From NCBI GenBank assembly GCA_028551475.1, contig CM052362.1:18954021-19018020 (forward strand): 64,000 bases of DNA, given 5' to 3'. Shown here piece after piece: positions 32,148 to 44,000 of the stretch; the first letter of the stretch is position 1, and each line of letters opens with the position of its first letter. The DNA comes from Casuarina equisetifolia (Eukaryota > Streptophyta > Magnoliopsida > Fagales > Casuarinaceae). The translations under genes were made by a program, and so were the position numbers. The notes under the pieces are model-generated. The model did no database searches and was not told the origin of the DNA. It saw nothing but the letters and a program-made list of their open reading frames with translations.

Positions 32148-35100
32148 ATGTCCCTTGACTCGGAGTCTCCTTCCTCCTCCAACAGAGACTGGTTCTTCCC
32201 CTCACCGGCTTACATTCACACCCCGCAGGGCCCCCAGAATTCCCAAAAATATCCTCGTAGATTCACCACAGCCCCCAGAGTCTCTCGTACTCGGCCGCCC
32301 GAGCCGAGACCTACTAGAACGTTCCGGCACGACGGCGTCCCGGCCGCGAATCCGATTCCTTACAAGGATTTCAAGTATGCAGGGGTCCGCCGGAGGTTCG
32401 ACCACTCTCGCAGGTTCGAAAGGCTACGGAAACCGGATGATGCTGGAGATGTTTCGGTGCCGAAGTCGGAAACCACTCCCGTTCCGGAGAAGAAATGGTG
32501 TACAGTCAAGAAGATTATCGAATTTCCGGGTCGAGGATTGAGGATTCGGTGGAAAATGGCTATAGCAGTAGCCGTAATGCAGTCTCGCTCTCTCTTTGTC
32601 TCTCTCTTGCACAGCAATGGTTAATCCTATGGCTGACAATTATGTTTGGGCGTGTGTTTGTAGATTTTTATCACGGTTTTCTCCTCACTGCTTCACAAGA
32701 ACTTCTCATTACAGAACCAAGTCAATGAGCTTCAGGTATATAGACTTAAAGACTTTTCATTTTTATTTTTTTTCCTGTGTCTTGGATTCAGATGTGAATT
32801 CCATATCAGGTTTTGTTGAATCTGATAGATAATTGTGTTTGAGAATTGAAATCGGTATGCTATAGTGGAAACAATTTCCATATGTTTCTAGTAAGCCTGC
32901 TTGTATTCTTGTTTTGTTCTTAAGGCGCATAAACATATTGCAAAGATTCTCCGAACAGCTTGGACTTGGTTGAGATAACGGTCTAAGCGTGTGAAAATAC
33001 TTGATCTGACAGGACCACCATGTCATAGGAGTCTTAGTAGAATTTGAGCAGACAGGCATAAATTTTGGGAGGTCCAAACGAAGTACCATACCGAGCTCCT
33101 CTTCAAATGATATTTTGCGTTTTGGTTGATTTTAGAGCTCCGTTAATAACTAATTCAATCTTTGTTAGTGAACTAAATCTCTCCTCCAGTTAGCCAAATC
33201 CAGCAGGTCATACGTTTTCTTTTTCTTTAATTAAAAATAAAATAAAATTGGCTACAGGTTGCATAATCGTCACCCTTCCATGTTTTCCTTTCTCTAGTAA
33301 CATGTTTTTCTGAATTTCCCAAGGAACTATGTTCCAACAATGCCTGCTTCATTTGGGAATGAACTGACATTGGTCCAAGGTTGGTGTTACATAAACTCCG
33401 ATACTTCAGCTGTATAGTCTGGACACTTACCTGAGGTTACTTTATATATTTGTGAACAAGCCTGAAGGAGCTACTAACATATAATATCTCTGGTCTATTT
33501 TAGAAGTGTTTCTCCCATTTTTCACCTTTTATTTTCTTTCATGTGCTATTGGTGACTTGGATTTTTTCTTATGTTGTAGCTTTAGCCTGTCATTTTCTGT
33601 CTTATTTTCTGGGTATTATAAAAATGAAACCTTGATTATTTGAACTTAGTCTCTGATTGCAGGACCAGATCTCCAAATGCAATATCTCTATAGATGCTAC
33701 AAATTCCATTAACCAAGAGAGTGATCATCGTCCAAGCAAACACTTAAAAAGTTTAGCACTCATTCTCTCCATTACAATTTTATCTACTCCTATTCTTATT
33801 TTTGAATACATTGACTATGTCTTTAAATCAAGATCGGCAGACAATATTTCAGAAGAAGTTTCTTTCTACAAGCAAGTAGCATATCATGTGGACTTGTTTC
33901 TATCGGTCCGCCCATATGCTAAGCCATTGGCGTTACTAGTTGCAACTCTACTACTTATATGTCTTGGGGGGTTGGCACTCTTTGGAGTGACTGACGGCAG
34001 CTTAGCAGAATGCCTTTGGTTGTCTTGGACATATGTAGCTGATTCAGGGAACCACTCTGACTCTGAAGGTGTTGGTTGGAGGCTAGTTTCAATCTGTATT
34101 AGCTTTGGTGGGATGCTTATATTTGCAATGATGCTTGGACTTGTTTCTGATGCAATCTCTGAGAAGCTCGACTCACTTAGGAAAGGAAGAAGTGAGGTGG
34201 TCGAACAAAACCACACTTTGATTCTTGGGTGGAGTGATAAATTGGTAATATTCTGTTTCTGCGGCTCATTTTACTAAGACATCTCACTGGGTTTCTTTTT
34301 GAGGATAACAATACATAGCTTAAAATGACTCATTTGTATATGTAAAAGTCTTGTACATATTGCTTTTTTCTATGCTTATATTTCCTGTCACTGGCAACCT
34401 ATTCTGGACCTAGGGATCACTACTTAATCAACTTGCTATTGCCAATGAGAGTTTGGGTGGAGGAATTGTTGTTGTGATGGCTGAGAGAGACAAAGAGGAA
34501 ATGGAAGTTGACATAGCAAAAATGGAATTCAATTTCAAAGGAACATCAGTTATATGCAGAAGTGGGAGCCCTTGATTCTAGCTGATCTGAAAAAGGTCTG
34601 TGTGCCTTGTCTTTTCTTTGTTGGACTTATAATGTATGTTACGTGCCCAGTTTCACACCTGGTTATGTTTTAAGCCTTGCTGATTGATTTCAGTCCGGTA
34701 AGGGTGAATTAGTTAAAGAGCTTGCATTGGTAGGAGCATGATATAATGAATCCTGCCTGAAGTATTCGTAATCCTCCCTCAAGTCCAATAATGATTTCTG
34801 GAAAAAGTATATAGAGCCTTGCATAAAATACAAAACCTTCGGTATCTCTTTATGTCAATCAAGTTACTATTTTCTTATCAGCAAGACACAGATGAACAAG
34901 CGCCCCCTCCCCCCCCCCCCCCCCCCCGCAACACCAACACAGGAAAGAAAAAAAAAAAAAACCCAAAAAAAAAAAAATGGAAAGAGGAAGAAGTAATTGT
35001 AGATCACTTTAAAATACATAAACAAGCCATTTTGCAGATTTTGTGCAGCATTGTGTTTAAAGCTTCCCTGATTCCGGTGTCAATCTCTTCGGCGGTCATA

Positions 35101-38100
35101 GCAGTGTGATTTGTTCAACTTCTATTTTTATTTTTCTGAGACCTTTTGTCTCTTAGGTGTCCTGTCTCCAAGGCCCGTGCGATCATTGTTCTTGCTGATG
35201 ATGGAAATGCTGATCAGGTCTATTTCAGTGCAAATTATGATCTTCTTCATGATTAATACAAGGCTAGATTGCCATTGACTCAGATTTCATTTGACACAGA
35301 GTGATGCTCGAGCACTAAGGACAGTTTTAAGTTTGACTGGAGTTAAAGAGGGGCTTAGAGGACATGTAGTTGTGGAACTTAGTGATCTTGATAATGAGGT
35401 CCTAGTTAAACTTGTCGGTGGAGATCTTGTAGAAACTGTTGTGGCACATGATGTAATTGGTCGCTTGATGATTCAATGTGCCCGGCAACCGGGGCTTGCA
35501 CAGGTCAATTTTCCATTACTCTAAACCCTCTAAACTCTGTAGATAATTAATTAACATCATTGTACCGTAACTTGTTGATTTTTCTTATGCCAACTGTCAT
35601 TTGCTTCCCTGTACTATCATATACAAATTAACTTCCATGGTTAGATTCTTTCACTGATCTTTCTGGTGGGCTGGTTGTGACAGATCTGGGAAGACATCCT
35701 TGGGTTTGAAAATTGTGAGTTCTACATCAAAAGATGGCCACAGTTGGATGGCATGCAATTTGAGGATGTCCTAATCAGTTTTCCTGATGCCATTCCTTGT
35801 GGGATCAAGGTTGGATCATGCGGTGGTAAAATTATTCTGAATCCTGATGATTCCTATGTTCTACAAGAAGGTGATGAAGTCCTTGTAATAGCTGAGGATG
35901 ATGACAGCTATGCTCCAGCAACATTACCTACGGTGCTTTCATTTTTCTTGGAATATGTAGATTCCAAATGAGTTGTTTGGTATCCATGTTTGTTTACTTT
36001 TGGTGGTATGGTGGAGTAAATTCATTGTTGGAACTTTGCTTTGTCTTGTTGTCCATGTGAAGTGACATTATGGCCCTCTCATTAGAAGAGGAAAAGAAGG
36101 AACGGAAGGGCATAATGAAAACGTACAACATATAAACTAGGAAAACTTTCTGGTAACTTGGCTAGGAGATGTATGCTGTACCTGATGTAGATTAGAAGAG
36201 GAAAAGAAGGAAGGAAAGGGCATAGAGAAAAAGTACAATATATAAATTAGAAAAACTTTCTGCTATAACTTGTCTGGGAGTTGTAGGCTGCAGTTGATAT
36301 AGTAACCATCTATAATCTGGCCAACCATCAGTCTCTGTTGGGAATAAAGTATCTGCTCTAGTATGTTGCACGTGAGCACTCCACTAGCTGAGAATCTCAT
36401 CTTGTTTTTCTTCTTGTTTTGTAGAGTATCTGGTGACTTATTTCCTTTGTTTGGAAAATATTTTTGTATTTCATTTTGCCATTAGCTTCATGATGTTCAA
36501 GTGAAAGTGCACATTGATCTGCTCACAAAAAGTATCGCTAAAAGCATTTCCTTGAGAACGTTCGTGTTTTTTGGCATTAGATAAGTCTAGATTCAAATCT
36601 TACCATTAGGAACTCTATTTCTCTCGCAAAAATATAATCTTTGGTTAGTCATCAATTTTACTCTTATAGGAGTTTTCTTGATTACACAGATACCCAACAT
36701 ATTAGGCGGAAAAATAAATGTTCCAGCAGTATAATTATAGGTTTTCTAAGAGGTTGCACTGTCTATGGGCTTATGTATACTTGTGTTGCATTAGATTGGG
36801 GAGCCTGGGCTAATGTAACAACAGAAGCTAATCAGAAAAAGAAATAAAGAACTGTCGAACACACTTGAATAATTGGTTCAGATAAATTCATCTATCCAAC
36901 CAATTGAATTGTGTGCTCTTGCGGTTGCCCCTTCTTGATCTCCTAGGTGATATGTGATGCTGTGTGCTGTCACGCCATCTGCTGTTGTTGGTAATTGTAG
37001 AATCACTGTACTTTGACACTAGCATATATTAAATAGTAATTTAAGCAGTGGAACTATATATATTGGAAGAGTTCATTTGTATGTGCTGATGTGATTTAAT
37101 ATACAAACTAGAGGAGAAAAAAGTGAGGATGGCTTTTGGACCAAGTGGTATCTCTCCCACAAAAAAGCAGTGCAGGGTGAAGTTACAGTGTAAATCCAAA
37201 ATGAGTGCATGAGTTATATTTACAGGCTAAATAAAAGACAATAAGTCACATTTAGGCCAGTTGAACTGGAAAAATAAAACATGAATGAACATAATTTATA
37301 AATAAATGATCTTTAATTTTTGTCCATAGCTTGATTCCTACATGGAGTTTGATTGAGCATCCCATAATAAAAACTTACAAAATTATAATCAATTTGATCA
37401 TTCAGGTTAAAGAAGCATCATTCATAAACATTGCTCGACCAACAAAAAAGCCACAGACGATTCTACTTTGTGGATGGAGGAGGGACATTGATGATATGAT
37501 TGTGGTGAGTTCTTTTTGCTGAAGCCCCTAATTCCTTCTCTTTTGGCCTGAATGCTGCAGGTATGGAGAGGAAGTCTACCAAAAGACTTTGTTGCTCCAA
37601 AATCTACAGAAAGAATACTTTTTTGTGGTTGGCGGCGAGATATGGAGGATATGATTATGGTAATGTTACAAGAATCCACAACGACGTTTGCAATATGTCT
37701 GGCTGCATTTCTTCGTCATTCACAAATGGTGATAGAAATGTCAAAGACGTTTTTTTTTCTTTTCCCAGCATCATGACCAAACTCGAATTCACACTTACAA
37801 TTAATTAACTTCTACTAGAGTCCACTACCTTATTGTGCAACATCTATTTTGTGCTACGATAAAAAAATTTAATTATTTCCATGGCAAACTGCCATTTGCT
37901 AATATATGCTTTTTCAGGTATTGGATGCATTTCTAGCGCCTGGTTCAGAGCTTTGGATGTTCAATGATGTTCTTGAGAAGGAGAGAGATAAGAAGCTTAT
38001 TGATGGCGGTCTTGATGTGAGCCGGTTGGTAAACGTATCGTTAGTTAATCGTGAGGGAAATGCTGTAATTCGGCGTCACTTGGAAAGCCTTCCCTTGGAA

Positions 38101-40161
38101 TCTTTTGATTCAGTAAGTAAAATTGAGATTCTGGTTTCTCCTTGATGAGCATTTGCAATGAAGTGGTATTGGTGGACAGTTTCGATACCAATGAGATTTC
38201 ATAAAATAAGATCATGCCTCAATTTCATGGTTAAACAAAAATTTGATGTACTTCCCGGTCAGTGCAGATTTTGATTCTGGCTGATGAATCTGTTGAAGAT
38301 TCAGCAATTCAAGCTGATTCCAGATCTCTTGCCACGTTACTATTAATTCGCGACATTCAGGTAGTCCTTTTTTATCTTTTTGTTCAGTATGATCTTTGAG
38401 TGGACCATAGTGAAAATATCACAAACTCTTAACTTCTTTGTTTTGTTTCTCTTACTCTAGTTGTTGCTTTTGTGAGGTTTCATTTTAGAAGAAAGTTGTT
38501 CTGATTATTGATCAAGTCTGTTTGCCTGTTTGCTTGTTTGCTTATCCATCAGCTTTAGACTTGGCTCTTTGTATGTTGTTCCTATTGGAACCCATCTCAA
38601 CAGTTTTTGCGTAGAATGATTTGGCATTATTTCTCAACTTACAATGGACTGACGATAAGATCAAAGCTTGCATATATTATCTTCCCCTTTTCAAGTTCTT
38701 GTTCATCTCTTGTCAGATACTTTTGACTAGCGTTCTTTCAGCTATGATTTGAGACCTCTATGAATAGGCTAGGATTTAAACAGAAATAGTTTTCTCTCTT
38801 GCACTAGTGAAATTAGACTTTCCTTGGAGCAATAGTGGATACTAAGTATATTTGTTGCAGGCAAAACGTCTTCCTTACAGAGATGCCATGGTAACCCAAG
38901 TTCATAGAGGCAGCTTCTCACAAGGCTCTTGGATGGGAGAAATGCAGAAAGCTTCTGACAAGTCAGTTATAATTAGTGAAATCCTGGACCCAAGGACAAA
39001 AAATCTATTATCCATGTCAAAGATCAGTGATTATGTTTTATCAAATGAACTTGTCAGCATGGCATTAGCAATGGTTGCGGAGGATCGACAGATAAATGAT
39101 GTATTGGAAGAGCTCTTCGCCGAGGAGGTAGTCTTCCTCTTGATGATAAGGAGATGTTAATAATAGCATATAGGAGAAATTCAAGCAATTCACATATAGC
39201 TTTCGTATTGTTCCTAAGTGGTCCCTCTAACGGCACTTGTCTAGAGTCAAACATATATATCCTTCCTAACAGTTTGTTCTTCTTTGGAGACCTACTTTTT
39301 CTTTTAATCTGCCAAAATCTGCGCAGAATTTATCTAACCCAAAATATGGATTGTCTACACTTCTGCAAAATTGTTAGGCCTCTGAAACTTTGATTCTAGC
39401 TACTGAAATATGACAATAATCTTTAACTTATGTTCTTGTAAACTTTGTTAGACGCAACATTATCATTTCTAGGTGCTTTATACAAATACTTTATGGTTTC
39501 ATGCTGCCTGTTTTTCTTTGTGGTGTTATTGAATATGCCTAAAATGAGAAAGAAATGTCATGCGTTCATGCAGATAACTTAAAATTAGTGATGTGCCCTA
39601 GTGAACTGCACATAAAATGGAATTTTAACCTCTGCTTCTTCGAGAGTTAATACCCTAGGGTGAATGTAAGCACCCGCATTCAAATTCTTAAAGAGTAAAA
39701 ATGAAAATCAAAGAAGTGTAGGAAATTTGGTGTGTTAACTCTTGCTTTTGGCCATCTCTTTAGTAAGCATGCCTTTATTTGTATCCATGTACGTTGCTTG
39801 TATCCTCTAATTAGTGATTTTCAGTAAATGGCTTACCTACTATATGCTTGTACATGTATACATGGCACATAACTATTCAAGTGTGTGCTCGCCCTCCTAT
39901 TTTGCCTATCTGGTCATTCATAAATGTTTTGGCATATATCAGGGGAATGAGATGCATATAAGGCAAGCGGATTTCTACCTCCGTGAACAGGAGGAGTTGA
40001 GTTTCTATGAAATACTTCTACGTGCCCGACTGAGGCGGGAGATTGTGATTGGTTACCGGTTAGCTAATTCTGAGAAAGCTATCATCAATCCTCCTGCTAA
40101 AAGCGTGAGAAGGAAGTGGTCACTGAAAGATGTTTTTGTTGTGATTGGTGACAAGGATTGA
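32148..40161 (+). CDS. CASTOR: CASTOR-type nuclear-envelope ion channel; apparent -1/+1 frameshifts in exons 4 and 5
   Basis: Exons: 32148-32573, 32664-32735, 33663-34244, 34414-34595, 35157-35217, 35300-35503, 35684-35932, 37561-37659 (8b; alternative 8a 37406-37504), 37918-38112, 38268-38360, 38861-39127 and 39943-40161. That is about 882 residues if the frame is repaired. The N-terminus MSLDSESPSSSNRDWFFPSP is CASTOR-like. Membrane segments are near MAIAVAIFITVFSSLL, ALILSITILSTPILIF, LALLVATLLLICLGGLAL and GGMLIFAMMLGLVSDAI. The pore filter ADSGN is at 34038-34052. RCK-like regulatory domains follow. Family knowledge: CASTOR and POLLUX/DMI1 are nuclear-envelope cation channels needed for calcium spiking in root symbiosis. 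Exon 4 is 182 nt and meets TGA at 34573 (413 residues); exon 5 is 61 nt, one base too long. All other exon phases are perfect. Either a lesion or paired sequence errors. Confidence 0.92.
34903..34977. repeat. Poly-C followed by poly-A block in CASTOR intron 4
   Basis: Five C, T, then about nineteen C, then GCAACACCAACACAGG, then about 30 A broken by G and CCC. It lies between the two exons that carry the apparent frameshifts. Confidence 0.8.
36081..36301. repeat. Tandem duplication, unit about 110 bp, in CASTOR intron 7
   Basis: Two copies start ATTAGAAGAGGAAAAGAAGG at 36081 and 36191. They share most of the following text (GGGCATA, GTACAA, TATAAA, AAAACTTTCT) with about 10-15 percent differences. 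Intronic, near the start of the long intron that precedes the alternative exon pair. Confidence 0.85.
37406..37504 (+). CDS. CASTOR: Alternative CASTOR exon 8a (duplicate of exon 8b)
   Basis: A TTCAG acceptor before 37406 and a strong GTGAGT donor after 37504 bound a 99-nt, phase 0 exon coding 33 residues: VKEASFINIARPTKKPQ then TILLCGWRRDIDDMIV. It aligns without gaps to exon 8b, with 14 of 33 residues identical and the core CGWRRD shared. Either exon joins exon 7 and exon 9 in frame. The first 20 or so residues differ strongly, so the two forms would change one face of the regulatory domain. No stop or frameshift lies in it, which argues for selection. Confidence 0.75.
37561..37659 (+). CDS. 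CASTOR: CASTOR exon 8b (the form used in known CASTOR proteins)
   Basis: The acceptor CTGCAG sits just before 37561 and the donor GTAATG just after 37659. It has 99 nt, phase 0, and codes VWRGSLPKDFVAPKS then TERILFCGWRRDMEDMIM. This version resembles the published legume and rice CASTOR proteins as remembered. Only 56 nt separate it from exon 8a, less than most plant introns. Confidence 0.85.
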
Positions 40162-41043
40162 GTCATGAAACAGGGTGCCCTCGAAAGAAATGAGGTTTGT
40201 GTTTACTGATTGAAGACCTTACCTCCAAATGCATTGGGATTGAAATTTACTGGTGGCCTGCAGCTGAGAGAATAGATCAACCATTCCCATCTAGATTTCT
40301 ATGCCAGAAGCGACCACAAGTTGTGAGAAATTGTCCATTCGAGTCCGAATTAAATAACTGAGAAGGTGAAATATAGTTCCCGGCTTTTTGTGTGCTTTCA
40401 TACATTGTAACGATTGCTTTAGCCAGTGCTCTGTTATACCATTAATGTAAATAAAGGTAAGAACAACACCCTGTTCCCATCTCTTTCTGCATGCAAATGA
40501 AGTTGAGGGTTGACACTGAATTTCTGTGTCTATGATTGTAAGCCGATTGAACCATTCATAGTGAACTGATATTTGAATCAAGAAGCCACTAAGTAAACTC
40601 TCTCTAGAACATGAGACCTTCAATAGTCACCTTGGTGAAACAGCGGAAAATAGCCTCCCTTCTTTGTTCATGTACGGCTCACAAGAAAAATGGGACGCAT
40701 GAGAAATTTCACTCCCTCAAAGTAATTTCCAACTGGATCACCGAGTTCTCTACATGTATCAAAACAGAATGTTACCTTACAAAGAAAAAGCAGAAAATAA
40801 AAAAGGAAACAAGATTTGTGAAGAGGAAGTCAGCTACATCGCCTTGAAAAATGATTTATAAGGACTTCATCATAAATAAAAAGTCTCTAGTTTCACCCAA
40901 AAAAAGAAAAAAGAAAAAAAAGTTTAAAGTCCAAGTTAACTTGGATTCAGCCACGGCACAGTTCAGATCAACTCTCACGTTAGATGTGATGCAGAAGGTG
41001 TGCCATACAACAAAAAGTATCTCAACTCATGCTTCCGAAAGAT
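40162..41043. other. Convergent spacer, 3'UTRs of CASTOR and the rhodanese-like gene
   Basis: About 0.88 kb between two converging stop codons. Short ORFs and A-rich stretches only; no gene recognised. Confidence 0.6.
40450..40455 (+). terminator. Candidate poly(A) signal AATAAA after CASTOR
   Basis: AATAAA lies 289 bases past the CASTOR stop codon in a T- and A-rich setting. Plant poly(A) signals are loose, so this is only a candidate. Confidence 0.3.
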
Positions 41044-44000
41044 CTACTCATTAACAGGAATGGTTGATCCAGAAGCAGCATCTTGAACACCTTCAGGAGA
41101 CGGGTCCTGGACGCCTTTGGTATCGGCTGGTTGGGATTCATGCTTTGCAGCAGCCTGCAAGACGCGGTTCTGAACATTCAAGGATGAAGGTGATGTTGGT
41201 AGTCCCAGGCCATTTGTTTCCAATTTTCCAGCAGCCCATGTAAGTGCCTGAGCTCCAAACCTAACAGGAGTAAGCAGCAGCCTAGGACGAACAGAAGAAA
41301 TCTCAGTGTTAGAAAAGCACTGTCAGATGAGTCTTCTCCTCTGGGCATACTAATAATAGACATGTCAACTCCTTTGTTCCAGTGTCTCTATGTAATTTGT
41401 TTCTAACAGAATATGAGGAGTTCATTTTGTGAAAGCAACTGTTAATTAACACTACGAAAAAGAAATGAGCTCCTTCTGTAGAATTTTTCATTTCTTCTAA
41501 CTTCATTCCTCTTTTGATTGAAACATGAGCTCCTTCTGTAGAATTTTTCATTTCTTCTAACTTCATTCCTCTTTTGATTGAAACATTTGAACCGAGATTA
41601 TCCCAATATAATCACCACAAGCACAAACCAACAAGTCTAGATACAGATGATGTTATCCCAGGTGTTAAAAGCAGAGAGGTCCATCCTAAAACCTATAGGC
41701 TATAGGTGGCAAACCCCTTCATTTAATAAGACAAGGTTTATGTATCACCACTTCCAATGTGGGATATATCATCCCCAATAAATCCTCTTCATGCTGATAG
41801 CATGGACAATAACTGAGATGCAGAGGGTCACATCAAGAAGCAGGCCATGGCTCTAACACAATGTTAAAGCAGAGAGGCCCATTCCAAAATTCATATGCTG
41901 TAAGTGGTATACACCAGTCATTCATAAGGCCAGGTCTAGAATAACCACTTTCGATGTTAAATATAGCATCCTCAACACCAAGTATACCACATTGATGTCA
42001 GCAATTCAGTAGTTACTAACAACGGAAAGTTTGCAATGTTACAAAGTTTCTTTCCTTCCACTCATGAGTTCATAAATGTGGGCAAATCTTTTTCTAATTT
42101 CTTGATATCCCAAGTTAAATTCAGATATGCATTAAATCCCGCCTCGTGTCTATGTGAATTCAACATTAGGCTAACCCAACAGATGCCATTAAACAATACA
42201 TACTAAACATCCATAGATCCAAAGGCTTACTGACTGAATAAGAGCACCATTATCTGAGAACAAAAACTAAATTTTCATGCTACAATCCGGTACTTAGAAG
42301 CGTCCCCCTTAATTAAAAAAGGGGTCCAAGAAGGAATAAGAGATACATAGTTTTAAGATTTTCAACACCAGATAACAAAGCCCGGGACTCTTTAAAGAAT
42401 AATGACTGCATCTAAGTGCACACAAAAAAGGATATCAAATAAAAATGAATCCTCTAGACAGTTCTCTACCATCACAATTCCATAATCAGATAGGACATGT
42501 AAACTATGATTACCTCACATCTTGCTTAAAATCTTTAGAGTCCTCATATGAAGCCACCCGCCGAAAGATTGTCTGGTAGAGTTAACATAAACACATCAGT
42601 GAGAAAGGAAGAACATGACAATGAACAAGTTTTGGAAATGCAATAGAATTTATAAGAGAAAAAACAAGACAATAGGTGCCCAGCCTCACAAGGCCACCAA
42701 CCAGTCCACCAATCAAATAGAAAGCAATAACACTTGGGTAGGGGCTAAAGGTGCCTCAAATCAGAATCTAGTCCTGATTACAAGGCCTTAGCCAAAAACC
42801 AACCCCAGCATTATATTCAGCAACTCTTTTCCACAATGTAGCTCATATACTGCACAATCGTGCACATAGAGCTACCAGAAAGTAGTGTATCAAGGCTTTG
42901 TTCAATTCAATTCTCCAATAGTCAAAAATAGACATAATCCATGAACATGCAATGTTATAAAAGAAGACCCTAAGATTGTGCACATCCAGAACAAACAAAA
43001 TGAACGAAATGACTAACAGTCAACCTAAGCTACTGTCTAATTGACTATCTAGTCGTAGCAAACATGGACCATGGTCTAACTAGAAGACCTACCTCATGGC
43101 AAACTTAACTGGTTTCCCACAAGAAAACTAGGGTTTGATATTCCTATGTAAACAATACTAGTCCTCCAGCTGGTAGAAAGTGAGAAATTTCTTATTCCCA
43201 TTTACCTGGGCATGGTCCCTATCAAACACAGAAACATAAATAAACACACAAATACTGACTGACATGAACAGATACTCGACCAAAATTTTCAACCAACTTT
43301 GCAGACTATATTTTAAAAAGAAATCAATGTCAAAATTCATCTAAAGAAAAGAATGAGCACCAGGCCAAGGCCAACAACGCCAACTAGTTGCAATGTCTTC
43401 TCCCACTCTGAAACAGAATTGACATGGTTAGTTGGAAAAGAAGGGTAAAGAAATTATATCAAAACAACATTAGATAATGATTTACAGATGCTACTCTAAC
43501 AAAATTTGCTAGTGCTGAGGCAGTGATATGAAGTGATACTAAAAGGGAGCATATGACAAGGGTAATCATGCTCGATGATAATTCATTTTAAATTCGTTGC
43601 AATAAATATTTTGGCAAGGCTTCAATTTTTTGTACAAATTATCATCCAGCTTAAGGTTAGCTTCTGAAGCATTTTCATTGTGAAAAGATAATGTGCTTTG
43701 TTCAGTAATAATTTCCCCAACTTGACAACTTGTATATCAAATAATAAATTTCTTATTTTATGTAATGGATGGAAATGCTACCTAATGGTATTAAAGCCAA
43801 CACAGAAAGACTGCTCCCTTTTCTTCTTGTTCTTATTTTTAACCAAACTTGTCATTCTGACCTCTTGACAGTCTTTAAAGCATGTCTCAAACATATATTA
43901 CTCAATAAGAATATAACACAGCTCCAGGGATTAATTATTAAGAACCATCTCAACTCCTAAAAGGTCAGAGAAAAAGAAAGCTATACAAATATCTCACTTG

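Noticed and set aside
32202..32639. Several overlapping minus-strand ORFs at the CASTOR start
   Set aside because: They are shadows of CASTOR exon 1, whose N-terminus matches the family.
37561..37659. Possibility that exon 8a and 8b form a single gene-conversion artefact or assembly duplication
   Set aside because: The two exons differ at most nucleotide positions and have distinct flanks, so they are not a recent assembly copy.
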